Shown here piece by piece: positions 1-8,147 of a stretch of 64,000 nt of DNA. Position numbers and translations under genes: made by a program. Source of the DNA: JBGTFE01 sp036403235 (lineage in GTDB: Bacteria; Acidobacteriota; Blastocatellia; Pyrinomonadales; Pyrinomonadaceae); the NCBI GenBank assembly GCA_036403235.1, contig DASWRI010000069.1, positions 41,821-105,820 on the forward strand, in the 5' to 3' direction. The notes under the pieces are model-generated. The model was given only the letters and a program-made list of their open reading frames with translations. It searched no databases and was not told the origin of the DNA. Each line of letters opens with the position of its first letter. The first letter of the stretch is position 1.

Positions 1-447
1 CGTCGCGGTCGTGCGAAAGCCTTGCGGAAGAGCGACGACGTGGTCGCCGTGGCTCATCCAGACGTCGAGTTCAAACGGCAAATCGGCAAAAAGCTTTGTC
101 GCGCCGCTCAGGACTTTTAATTTTGCATGGCCGTATTCGCGCCGTTCGGCGGGCTTTGATTCGCCGCCCAAATCGACCGCCATCAACTGCATCCCGTAAC
201 AAATCCCAAGAATCGGCGCGTCGATTTTCTCGTAAAAATCCTTTTCGACTCGCGGCGCGTCCGCGTCATACACCGAGTTCGGCCCGCCCGAAAGAATGAC
301 GCCTTTCGGGTTGCGCTCGATGATTTTTTCCAATGAATGGTGAAACGGAACAATCTCGCAGTAAACGCCCTGCTCGCGCACGCGCCGCGCGATGAGCTGC
401 GTGTATTGCGAGCCGAAATCGAGAATTAAGACAAGTTCGTGGTGCAT
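1..447 (-). CDS. guaA: GMP synthase (glutamine-hydrolysing), N-terminal part, cut by window edge
   Basis: The reverse strand from ATG at 447 gives an open frame of 149 codons that runs off the left edge. It begins MHHELVLILDFGSQYTQLIA, typical of the class I glutamine amidotransferase domain of GMP synthase. An SGGPNSVYD segment lies near residues 53-61, and the nucleophile Cys83 sits in GICYGMQ. The enzyme converts XMP to GMP, and this domain supplies ammonia from glutamine. The glutaminase His/Glu, the ATP-pyrophosphatase domain and the dimerisation domain lie outside the window. The family assignment is firm for the part visible. Confidence 0.95.
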   Translation of the reverse strand, partial: MHHELVLILDFGSQYTQLIARRVREQGVYCEIVPFHHSLEKIIERNPKGVILSGGPNSVYDADAPRVEKDFYEKIDAPILGICYGMQLMAVDLGGESKPAERREYGHAKLKVLSGATKLFADLPFELDVWMSHGDHVVALPQGFRTTAT

Positions 448-450
448 TAG

Positions 451-478
451 CTAAAATCTAAAATCTAAAATCTAAAAT
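451..478. repeat. Heptanucleotide array, CTAAAAT x4
   Basis: Four perfect tandem copies of the 7-mer CTAAAAT lie immediately upstream of the guaA start. The same word family (AAAATCT/TTAGATT) recurs at 47608-47628 and 56106-56126. Confidence 0.9.
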
Positions 479-544
479 CGCAAGTCGGCTTGACAAGAAA
501 GAGCAAAATACTTAACCTAAAAATTCGCCATTTTAGGCGATTAT

Positions 545-619
<75 letters not shown>

Positions 620-630
620 TAAGATTAAAA

Positions 631-660
631 AGCCTGAACTGTTTAGTTCGGGCTTTTTTG
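631..660 (+). terminator. Rho-independent terminator of tRNA-Asn
   Basis: AGCCTGAACT (631-640) pairs with AGTTCGGGCT (645-654) around a GTTT loop, with one G-T wobble, and is followed by a run of six T. It starts 12 nt after the CCA end of the tRNA. Confidence 0.88.
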
Positions 661-825
661 TTTGCGCGTAAATTTTATAAATAGGAAAGCGATTAGCGAA
701 TTCTCTTCAAAAAATACTAACCGCTTCCTTTTTATCCCGCGCTTTTTACAGCGGCGGAATCTTTAGTAATTTTTGATTATAAAAAACGATTAATACGACT
801 GGAATTCCGTGAATTTTTTCAGAAT

Positions 826-1926
826 TTACAACGATTCGTAAAGTTTTTTCAGTTCTCGCAGGTGCGCTTCGATACTGAAATTTTCTCTGGCAAACTCAAG
901 CGCGCGCTTTGCCAAATCAACTCGCAAACTCTCGTCCTTTAACAACTTCAAAATCTTTTCGCTCAAAACTACGCCGTTTTTAACCGGGAAAACTTCGGCG
1001 TACTGGCCGCCCGCGCTGGCTTCGAGCAGCGGTTCGATGTCCGAGACAATCATCGGTACGCCCGCCAGCATCGCTTCCGAGACGGCGACGGGCAGGCCTT
1101 CGTGCAAAGACGAAAAGACGAAAACGTCGAGCGCGTCCAAAACATCGGGCACGTCGGCGCGCGCGCCGAGAAAATGAACGCGGTCGATAATTTTGTTTTC
1201 GATACAGAAATTTATGCAGTCGGCGGCTTTGTCTTCCGCGCCCGGCTCGATTTTTCCGGCGAAAACGCAGTGCGCGTTCGGAATTTCGTTGAAAACGCGC
1301 GGCAGAGCTTTGCAAAGCGTGAGCTGGTCTTTGCGCGCGGCGCGATAAAAATTCCCGACTATTCCGATTAAAAGAGAATTTTTATCCAAACTGAGCTCTT
1401 CGCGCAGAGATTTTCCCGCCGGCTTTAATCTTTTGGCGTCAGCGCCGTTGTAGATGATTTTGAAATCTGCGGCGTCGAGCTTGTCTTTTTCGGCGTGCCA
1501 TTTCTGCAAGCCGCGACTGACGACGATGTTGGCGTCCATTCGCGGAATCAAAAATTTGAGCGCCAGACGATTTTTTTTGTCGGTCAGAAAACCTTGAAAA
1601 CTCAAAACTCTTTTGACTCGTTTGAGCCCGCGCGTCGCCAGATAAAGATGCAGACCTTCGACCGCCTGATAGCCGTGAACGATTTCGATTTCGCGCTCCT
1701 TGATAATTTTGCGAAGCTGGGAAGCGAGATAAATATCGACCGGAAAGCGGCGGTTTAGCTTGACGAATTCCGCGCCCGACGCGCGAAAATCTTCTTCCAT
1801 CGCGCCGCCTTTCATCGTCGCGAGCGTCAAATCAATCCCAAACCGGCGCGCATTGCGGCAAACGTCGAGCGCCTGCATTTCCGCGCCGCCGCGATTGAGT
1901 GTGTCTAAAAGATGTAGAACTTTCAT
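826..1926 (-). CDS. Glycosyltransferase family 4
   Basis: This is a 366-residue GT-B fold glycosyltransferase. It starts MKVLHLLDTLNRGGAE, the usual N-terminal beta-strand and glycine-rich loop of GT4. The C-terminal donor-binding half carries a GIVGNF segment and an E-x7-E type motif in HEGLPVAVSEAMLAGVPMIV. Length is normal for the family. It should transfer a sugar from a nucleotide-sugar to a lipid-linked or growing glycan on the cytoplasmic side of the membrane. It is divergent from the ABC-exporter glycan genes that start at 2019, so a role in the same surface polysaccharide is likely. The sugar and linkage cannot be read from sequence. Confidence 0.88.
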   Translation of the reverse strand: MKVLHLLDTLNRGGAEMQALDVCRNARRFGIDLTLATMKGGAMEEDFRASGAEFVKLNRRFPVDIYLASQLRKIIKEREIEIVHGYQAVEGLHLYLATRGLKRVKRVLSFQGFLTDKKNRLALKFLIPRMDANIVVSRGLQKWHAEKDKLDAADFKIIYNGADAKRLKPAGKSLREELSLDKNSLLIGIVGNFYRAARKDQLTLCKALPRVFNEIPNAHCVFAGKIEPGAEDKAADCINFCIENKIIDRVHFLGARADVPDVLDALDVFVFSSLHEGLPVAVSEAMLAGVPMIVSDIEPLLEASAGGQYAEVFPVKNGVVLSEKILKLLKDESLRVDLAKRALEFARENFSIEAHLRELKKLYESL

Positions 1927-1928
1927 TT

Positions 1929-2006
1929 GGGTTTCAAGTTTCGGGTTTCAAGTTTCAGATTTCCAAGTCATTTGAATTGAAACTTGGAACTTGAAACCCG
2001 AAACCT
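1929..2006. repeat. Facing heptamer arrays (GGGTTTC/AAGTTTC x5, then GAAACTT/GAAACCC x4)
   Basis: Positions 1929-1963 hold five 7-nt units alternating GGGTTTC and AAGTTTC, the last degenerate. Positions 1979-2006 hold four units of the reverse-complement type (GAAACTT, GGAACTT, GAAACCC, GAAACCT). The two halves can form a long hairpin. They fill the whole space between two divergent glycosyltransferase genes, so any promoters must lie in or beside them. A near copy of the word family is at 63082-63116. Confidence 0.88.
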
Positions 2007-2018
2007 TACAATGATTTT

Positions 2019-2960
2019 GTGCCTGAAGTTTCAATTCTCGTTCCGTCTTACAATCACGCGCCTTTTGTCGAACGCACTTTGCGCTCGATTTTCGCGCAGA
2101 CGCTCGAGCCGAAAAAATTGATTGTAATTGACGACGGCTCAAAAGACGAATCAGCCGCGATTATCCGGCGCGTTCTGCGCGATTGCCCGTTTGAAAACGA
2201 ATTTATCGAGAGAGAAAATCGCGGTCTGTGCACGAGCTTAAACGAGGGCTTTGAAAAAACGAACAGTGAATTTTTTGCTTATCTCGGGTCGGACGACATC
2301 TGGCTTCCCGAATTTCTGGCGAGCCAGGTCGAATTATTAAACGAACGCCCGAAGGCCGCTCTGGCTTTCTGTCACGCGTTTGTCATCGACGAAAAAGACC
2401 GAATCATCGACTGCACCGACAATTGGACAAACTTTGCCGACGGCGATTTGTTGCCGACGCTGCTTCGCGGCATAATCTTTTCAAGCCCGGGCGTCGTCTA
2501 TCGCCGCGCCGCGCTCGAAAATCGGCGCTGGAACGAAGCGGCGCGTCTCGAAGATTACGAAATGTATCTGAGACTTGCCGCCGGCGGCGAATTTGCGCGA
2601 AACGAAAAAGTTTTGTGCGCGTGGCGACAGCACGATTCGAATACGTCGGGCGATACGCCTTTGATGCTCGACGAAATGATGGCGGCGCAAAATCTGCTGG
2701 CGGACGAACTTAAAATCAGCCGCGCCGAGCTTGAAAAAATTCAAAGGGAAGTAAAATTCGATGCGGTTTTTAATTTTGTACGGCACGGACGCCGCCGCGA
2801 AGCCGCCGCGCTTTTTTACGAAAACTTGAGCGGCGCTCGCTCGGCGGCGCAAATTGCAAAAATGCTTTTTCGCCTCACCGTCCCGCCGACGCTTTTTCAA
2901 TGGAACAGACAGAGGAAACGGCAAAAGGCGATTGAGAAATACGGAAAACTGGAAATTTGA
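2019..2960 (+). CDS. Glycosyltransferase family 2
   Basis: The product is 313 residues, taking GTG at 2019 as start because the conserved family start (PEVSILVPSYNHAPFVERTL) follows directly. An ATG at 2011 is out of frame. The GT-A fold motifs are visible: the N-terminal VSILVPSYN strand, the IDDGSKDES segment, and a DxD-like GSDDIW motif near residue 92 for metal and nucleotide-sugar binding. It is the first gene on the plus strand of the glycan cluster, upstream of the ABC exporter. The product presumably adds one sugar to an O-antigen-like or exopolysaccharide chain; the specificity is unknown. Confidence 0.88.
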   Translation: MPEVSILVPSYNHAPFVERTLRSIFAQTLEPKKLIVIDDGSKDESAAIIRRVLRDCPFENEFIERENRGLCTSLNEGFEKTNSEFFAYLGSDDIWLPEFLASQVELLNERPKAALAFCHAFVIDEKDRIIDCTDNWTNFADGDLLPTLLRGIIFSSPGVVYRRAALENRRWNEAARLEDYEMYLRLAAGGEFARNEKVLCAWRQHDSNTSGDTPLMLDEMMAAQNLLADELKISRAELEKIQREVKFDAVFNFVRHGRRREAAALFYENLSGARSAAQIAKMLFRLTVPPTLFQWNRQRKRQKAIEKYGKLEI

Positions 2961-2972
2961 GAAAAGATTTGC

Positions 2973-3041
2973 ACCGCAGAGACGCCGAGGAAGCAGAGAA
3001 AACTTATTAAAAATTCTCCGTGTTCAGAGTGTCTCTGTGGT
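2973..3041. repeat. Imperfect palindromic intergenic repeat (ACCGCAGAGAC / GTCTCTGTGGT type)
   Basis: A left arm (2973-3000) containing CACCGCAGAGACGC and a right arm (3014-3041) containing GTCTCTGTGGT are imperfect inverted copies. They can fold as a long hairpin between the GT2 and wzm genes. The words resemble a dispersed palindromic repeat that I recall from many unrelated bacterial genomes. Confidence 0.7.
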
Positions 3042-3053
3042 AAAAATTAATAA

Positions 3054-3872
3054 ATGCAGGAAATCACCAAAATCAAACCGTCGGACGCGTGGCTGCACCT
3101 TGACCTGAAAGACCTCTGGGCTTACCGCGAGCTGCTTTATTTTCTGACCTGGCGCGATGTCAAAATTCGCTATAAACAAACGGCAATCGGGGTTTTGTGG
3201 GCGGTGTTACAGCCTGTTTTGACGACGGCGATTTTCACCGTTTTGTTCAGCAATTTCGCGCAGTTTCAAACCAGAGAGATTCCGTATCCGCTTTTTGCTT
3301 TGAGCGGGCTGATGATTTGGCTTTTTGTTCATACCTCGATAACGATGGCGTCGGGCAGCTTTGTCAGCAACACGAATCTTGTCACGAAAGTTTATTTTCC
3401 TCGTCTTATCGTGCCGCTTGCTGCGACGTTTGCCGCGCTCATCGATTTGCTTTTCAGCTTTGCAATTTTGGTTATTTTGATGATTTGGTACGGCGTAAAT
3501 TTAAGCTGGCAAATCGCTCTCGCGCCTGTATTTCTCGTTCTGGCAATCGTTCAAACCGCTGCTTTCGGCGCGCTTTTTTCCGCGCTCAACGTGCGTTTTC
3601 GCGATGTAAAATTTGCTTTGCCGTTCGCTTTGCAGGTTTGGATGCTGGCGTCACCGATTTTTTACCCGTCAAATATTTTGTCGGAAAAATGGCGCTTAAT
3701 TTTTGCCATAAATCCTCTGACGGGAATTTTGGAAGGCTTTCGCGCCGCACTTTTCGGGACGCGCTTTGACTGGACGGTAATTGCGATTTCTTCCGCTTCG
3801 GTTTTAATTTTGCTCCTTTTTTCGCTTTTCGTTTTTAAACGGATGGAAGATGATTTTGCGGATTTGATATGA
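3054..3872 (+). CDS. wzm: Polysaccharide ABC exporter, permease subunit (Wzm-like, ABC-2 type)
   Basis: The protein has 272 residues and about six predicted membrane segments. It has the hallmarks of ABC-2 polysaccharide exporters: an N-terminal interface segment DLWAYRELLYFLTWRDVKIRYKQT, then WAVLQPVLTT, and a late ASPIFYPSN loop followed by NPLTGILEGFR. With the ATPase encoded at 4734-5969 it should move a completed lipid-linked glycan across the inner membrane, as in O-antigen or teichoic-acid type export. The next gene starts 4 nt after its stop, so the two are surely co-transcribed. Spacing and content place it in one operon from 2019 to 9946. Confidence 0.93.
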   Translation: MQEITKIKPSDAWLHLDLKDLWAYRELLYFLTWRDVKIRYKQTAIGVLWAVLQPVLTTAIFTVLFSNFAQFQTREIPYPLFALSGLMIWLFVHTSITMASGSFVSNTNLVTKVYFPRLIVPLAATFAALIDLLFSFAILVILMIWYGVNLSWQIALAPVFLVLAIVQTAAFGALFSALNVRFRDVKFALPFALQVWMLASPIFYPSNILSEKWRLIFAINPLTGILEGFRAALFGTRFDWTVIAISSASVLILLLFSLFVFKRMEDDFADLI

Positions 3873-3876
3873 TTTT

Positions 3877-4614
3877 ATGATGACTCGTGAAGAAAAACTT
3901 CTTCTCCATGTAAAAAAAGACGGATTCAGAGTGGAAATCGGCGCCAGTCACGCTCCGATTGCGCCAAAAAAATCCGGCTACAATGTTCATATCATCGAGC
4001 GCGCAACCCGTGAAGAGCTGCTCGAAAAATACAAAGGCGACAACGTAAATTTAGACAATATCGAGGAAGTCGATTTTGTTTGGAAAGGCGAAGACTATTC
4101 CGAGCTGACCGGCAAAACCGGTTTTTACGATTGGCTAATTGCCTCGCACGTTATCGAGCATGTTCCGAATTTAATCGGTTTTCTCAATTCCTGCGATAAA
4201 ATTTTGAAGAAAACGGGCGTTCTTTCGCTGGCGATTCCCGATGCGCGGTTTTGCTTCGACCATTTTCGACCGCTCACGGGTTTGTCCAAAGTTTTAGACG
4301 CTCATTATCAAAATTCGAAAGTCCACACGCCCGGCTCTGTTGTGGAATATAATTTGAATCTTGTTTTACGAGATAATTATCTGGATTGGGGAGAAAATGC
4401 CCTTCTCAAAGAAGAATATTCTTTTTCCGCATCTCGTGAGGAAGTTCTCAAGATTTTGGAAAAATCTCTCGAAAACAAAGAATATATTGATTGTCATGCG
4501 TGGTGTTTTACGCCGCATTCTTTTCGGCTAATGATTCACGACCTCTACGAGCTGGGCTTTATCAAGTTGAAAGAAGTGGATTTTTTCGCCTCGGAGGGAC
4601 GAATCCTAACTTAG
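3877..4614 (+). CDS. SAM-dependent methyltransferase, C-terminus probably frameshifted
   Basis: The product is 245 residues as read. A class I methyltransferase core is visible: a motif-I-like VEIGASHAPI near residue 20, a motif-IV-like YDWLIASHVIEHVPNLIGFL near residues 87-106, and LSLAIPDARF. It sits between the two halves of the glycan exporter and probably methylates a sugar or caps the chain. The current frame ends EGRILT at 4614. The next frame from about 4596 reads on for 36 codons to 4706 with a basic tail (KARFRFRNFIRKKRRRLGL). That would also restore the tight gene spacing, leaving 27 nt to wzt instead of 119. A one-base deletion in the GGAGGGA run near 4597 would explain this. Substrate unknown. 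Confidence 0.8.
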   Translation: MMTREEKLLLHVKKDGFRVEIGASHAPIAPKKSGYNVHIIERATREELLEKYKGDNVNLDNIEEVDFVWKGEDYSELTGKTGFYDWLIASHVIEHVPNLIGFLNSCDKILKKTGVLSLAIPDARFCFDHFRPLTGLSKVLDAHYQNSKVHTPGSVVEYNLNLVLRDNYLDWGENALLKEEYSFSASREEVLKILEKSLENKEYIDCHAWCFTPHSFRLMIHDLYELGFIKLKEVDFFASEGRILT

Positions 4615-4733
4615 TGCTCAAAACAGGTTTGATTAAGATGAAGGATAAAGCGCGATTCAGGTTTAGAAATTTTATAAGAAAAAAGCGGCGTCGTCTGGGA
4701 TTGTAAAAATCAACCGATGCATTTTCGATAAAA

Positions 4734-5969
4734 ATGAAAGCTGTCGAAGTAAAAAACATTTCAAAACTTTACTATCTTGGCGGAAAGAAAACCAATTCTT
4801 TCCGCGAGGCTTTGACAAATATCGGCAAACGCCAGGAGAAAGAAGAGTTATGGGCTTTGCGGGGTGTAAATTTTGAAGTTTCGCAAGGCGAAACGCTCGG
4901 TATTATCGGCAACAACGGCGCGGGCAAATCGACTTTGCTGAAAATTCTCTCGCGCATCACGAAGCCTTCAAGCGGAACGGCTGAAATTCGCGGGCGCGTC
5001 GGAAGCTTGCTTGAAGTCGGGACGGGTTTTCACAATGAACTTTCCGGCAGAGAAAACATTTATCTAAACGGCGCGATTCTGGGTATGAAACACGCCGAAA
5101 TAGAAAAGAAATTTGATGAAATCGTCGCTTTTTCCGAGCTCGAAAAATTTCTCGACACGCCCGTCAAACATTATTCTTCGGGAATGTATATGCGTCTCGC
5201 TTTTGCCGTCGCCGCGCATCTCGAACCGGAGATTTTGATTGTCGACGAAGTTTTGGCCGTCGGCGATATGGCGTTTCAGAAAAAATGTCTGAACAAAATG
5301 CGCGATGTCAGCGGGTCGGGGCGAACGGTGCTTTTTGTTTCGCACGATATGTCTTCAATCACGCGCATCTGTAGTCGTGCTATTGCTCTTGACCAGGGAA
5401 AAATCACCGGCGAAGGCGAGGCGTCGGAAGTGGTGCGCGAGTATCTTTCATCGAGTTGGGGAATGCGAAGCGAGCGCACATTTGAAAGCGGCTTGCAGCA
5501 GCCGCAGAGCGAATTTGTGCGCCTTGAAAACGTCAGAATAGTTAATGAACAGGGCGAAACTTGCGGCACCTTCGACATTAGAAAAAAAATCGGCATCGAA
5601 ATAACTTATGAGGTTTTGCAGCCGGGACAAATTCTTCTGCCGAATTATCAGGTCTATAATCAGGGACGCCTGCATCTTTTTACGATTCAGGACGTGGCAA
5701 GCGAGTGGAGCAGGCGCGAAAAGGAAAAAGGCAAATATACCAGTACAGGTTGGATTCCGGGCAATCTTATGGCGGAAGGCTCATTTTTCATTAATGTCGC
5801 GATTGTAACTTATCTGCCGAAAATAAACGTTCATTTTAACGCGCAGGAAGTCGTCAGCTTCGACATTTTCGACCCGATGACCGGCGACACCGCGCGCGGC
5901 GACCTTGCCGGGAGAATGGACGGCGTAATGCGCCCGCTGGTTAATTGGGAAACGAAACTTGATATATGA
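4734..5969 (+). CDS. wzt: Polysaccharide ABC exporter, ATP-binding subunit with C-terminal sugar-binding domain (Wzt-like)
   Basis: The 411-residue protein has an N-terminal ABC ATPase. The Walker A GNNGAGKST is near residue 60, the signature YSSGM is near residue 147, and a Walker B-like LIVDEVLAVGD follows. The order and the SGRENIYLNGAILGM segment are typical of the O-antigen/teichoate subfamily. Residues from about 260 to 411 form an added C-terminal domain of the Wzt type, which in known exporters recognises the capped end of the glycan. It pairs with the permease at 3054-3872. The extra domain implies that the chain terminus is checked before export, and the adjacent methyltransferases are natural candidates for making that cap. 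Confidence 0.93.
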   Translation: MKAVEVKNISKLYYLGGKKTNSFREALTNIGKRQEKEELWALRGVNFEVSQGETLGIIGNNGAGKSTLLKILSRITKPSSGTAEIRGRVGSLLEVGTGFHNELSGRENIYLNGAILGMKHAEIEKKFDEIVAFSELEKFLDTPVKHYSSGMYMRLAFAVAAHLEPEILIVDEVLAVGDMAFQKKCLNKMRDVSGSGRTVLFVSHDMSSITRICSRAIALDQGKITGEGEASEVVREYLSSSWGMRSERTFESGLQQPQSEFVRLENVRIVNEQGETCGTFDIRKKIGIEITYEVLQPGQILLPNYQVYNQGRLHLFTIQDVASEWSRREKEKGKYTSTGWIPGNLMAEGSFFINVAIVTYLPKINVHFNAQEVVSFDIFDPMTGDTARGDLAGRMDGVMRPLVNWETKLDI

Positions 5970-6020
5970 GCGGCAAGTAAAATAAAGTTACCTTTTGCGT
6001 TTCCGTCGATAATTTAATTA

Positions 6021-6848
6021 ATGCTTTTCAATCCTTTAGAACATCCGACCTGTCTTGAATTTCCGCTCTGGCTCGAAGAAACGGCCTGGGCCGGACACAT
6101 TCCGTTCGCCATGTTTTTAGTCAGCGCGCTGCGCCCGCGCACGTTTGTCGAGCTCGGCGCGTATCGCGGCGTTTCTTACTGCGCTTTCTGTCAGGCGGTA
6201 AAATCTCTCAAAACAGAAACGAAATGTTACGCGGTCGATACCTGGCGGGGCGACGAGCACGCCGGAGCGCTCGAAGAAGACGTGCTGGCGAAATTAAAAG
6301 CGCACCACGACCCGCTTTACGCCGATTTTTCGCGCCTCGTGCAGACGACTTTTGACGAAGCGTTAAATAATTTTGCCGATGGCTCGATTGATTTGCTGCA
6401 CATTGACGGCTTTCACACATTCGAGGCCGTCAAACACGATTTTGAAACGTGGAAACCGAAAATGTCGGAGCGCGGCATTGTTATTTTCCACGATACAAAT
6501 GTTCGGGAAAAAGATTTCGGCGTCTGGAAATTCTGGGACGAAATAAGGCGCGAATTTCCGCATTTTGAATTTCTGCACTCGCACGGGCTCGGCGTTCTGG
6601 CAATCGGCGCGGAAATTCCCGAAAATATTAAATTTTTATTTGAGACGGGCGAAAAGGAAAAGTTTTTGATTCGGGAATTTTTCCAGCAATTCGGTTCGAG
6701 AATCGAAGCCGTCGAACGCTTAAACAATCAACAAATCTACATCAGCGATTTGCAGACTTACGAGCGCACCGTAAAAAAATCGAGAATAATGCGGCTTTAC
6801 CGGATTTTGATGAATGAAGGCGTCGGAGGCGTCGTCAAACGTTTATAA
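6021..6848 (+). CDS. Class I SAM-dependent methyltransferase (Methyltransf_24 type)
   Basis: The product is 275 residues. Motif I appears as TFVELGAYRGVSYCAFCQAV near residues 37-57. An acidic segment (YAVDTWRGD) follows, and then IDLLHIDGFHTFEAVKHDFE, a pattern of metal-assisted O-methyltransferases and glycan-cluster methyltransferases. The tail from about residue 215 is helical and charged. It lies 51 nt after wzt in the same orientation, within the glycan operon. It probably methylates a sugar hydroxyl, but the acceptor cannot be deduced. Confidence 0.82.
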   Translation: MLFNPLEHPTCLEFPLWLEETAWAGHIPFAMFLVSALRPRTFVELGAYRGVSYCAFCQAVKSLKTETKCYAVDTWRGDEHAGALEEDVLAKLKAHHDPLYADFSRLVQTTFDEALNNFADGSIDLLHIDGFHTFEAVKHDFETWKPKMSERGIVIFHDTNVREKDFGVWKFWDEIRREFPHFEFLHSHGLGVLAIGAEIPENIKFLFETGEKEKFLIREFFQQFGSRIEAVERLNNQQIYISDLQTYERTVKKSRIMRLYRILMNEGVGGVVKRL

Positions 6849-6881
6849 CGCCCTGTTTCCGCGAAAGATACGCTGAGGATT

Positions 6882-8147
6882 ATGTTTAATATAAACAAGC
6901 TCGCCGGACGCCGTTATCTGTTTTATCTTTTGTCCTCGGCAGCTTCTTTTCTGATAATTTTCAGCCGCCGTCCCGACGCCGTTCTCAATCCGCAGTTTTG
7001 GGCCGAAGACGGCAAAGTCTGGTATGCAAACGCCTATAATAACGGCGCGATTTACTCGTTTTTCACGCCCGAAGCCGGATATTATCAAACGATTTCGCGG
7101 CTCGTCGCCGTTTTCGCTCAAGCATTTCCGCTCGGCTGCGCGCCTTTGATTTTTAATCTGGCGGCGATTTTTTGCAAAATTCTAGTCGTTAATTTTCTGC
7201 TCTCTGCGCGGTTTTCAAAGCTGATTCCGAACATGACAGGCAGAATTTTAATCGCCTTCGTTTATCTCGCACTGCCGCACTCAAACGAAACTCACGCCAA
7301 CCTGACAAACGCGCAATGGCACCTCGCTTTGCTCAGCTTTTTGATTATCGTCGCCGCGCCGAGCGATAAAACGCTCTGGAAAATTTTCGATGGCGCGATG
7401 CTTTCGATTTCCGTCCTGAGCGGGCCTTTCTGTCTGCTGCTTGTGCCCGTCGCCGCCGTCAAGTGGTTCAAAACGCGCGACGGCTGGACGATTGTTCTGA
7501 TTGCGATTTTGGCCGCCGGTTCGATGATTCAAATGAGCTCGCTTTTGACGACCGACCGGCCTTCGTCGCAGCCCCTGGGCGCGAACGCCGGGTTGTTTCT
7601 GAAAATCGTCGGCGGTCATCTTTTTCTCGACGCAATCATCGGCGATAGAATTTATTCGCGTCTTTTTAACCGCTCGCTGTGGAACGAATGGACGGCGATT
7701 CCGGTAAATTTAATCGGTTTCGGACTGCTGACTTATGCTTTCGTAAAATCGAATCCGGAGTTGCGCCTGTTTATATTTTTCGCCTTTTTAATAATTTCCG
7801 GCGCGCTCGCTTTTCCGGCGATAAGCAGCGAAGTGCCGCAGTGGACGGCGATGTGGGCGCCCGGAATCGGCTCAAGATACTGGCTGATACCGATTTTCTG
7901 CTGCTTCGCTTCCTGGCTTTACCTTGCCCGAAACGCCGAGATTTTGTTTGTTCGCTATGTTTCAATCTTACTGCTCGTTTTCTCTTTATTCGGAATCGCG
8001 ACCGATTGGAAATATCCGCGATTTAAGGATTTGGAATTTCAAAAATACGCCGCCGAATTTGAAAATGCGCCGGCCGGGCAGGAAGTCTTTATTCCGATAA
8101 ATCCCGAACCGTGGGATATGCGTTTGGTAAAAAAACAGGCGAGATGA
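6882..8147 (+). CDS. Polytopic membrane protein of the glycan cluster
   Basis: The protein has 421 residues and roughly ten hydrophobic segments. Its N-terminus contains NPQFWAEDGKVWYANAYNNG, with an acidic pair after the first membrane helix. Such an acidic motif in the first external loop is reminiscent of GT-C lipid-sugar-dependent glycosyltransferases, but I cannot place it in a named family. A GAGGAT ribosome-binding site precedes ATG 6882, and the stop overlaps the start of the next gene as ATGA, so translation of the two is coupled. The best guess is a glycan-modifying or polymerising membrane enzyme; this is inference from context. Confidence 0.75.
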   Translation: MFNINKLAGRRYLFYLLSSAASFLIIFSRRPDAVLNPQFWAEDGKVWYANAYNNGAIYSFFTPEAGYYQTISRLVAVFAQAFPLGCAPLIFNLAAIFCKILVVNFLLSARFSKLIPNMTGRILIAFVYLALPHSNETHANLTNAQWHLALLSFLIIVAAPSDKTLWKIFDGAMLSISVLSGPFCLLLVPVAAVKWFKTRDGWTIVLIAILAAGSMIQMSSLLTTDRPSSQPLGANAGLFLKIVGGHLFLDAIIGDRIYSRLFNRSLWNEWTAIPVNLIGFGLLTYAFVKSNPELRLFIFFAFLIISGALAFPAISSEVPQWTAMWAPGIGSRYWLIPIFCCFASWLYLARNAEILFVRYVSILLLVFSLFGIATDWKYPRFKDLEFQKYAAEFENAPAGQEVFIPINPEPWDMRLVKKQAR

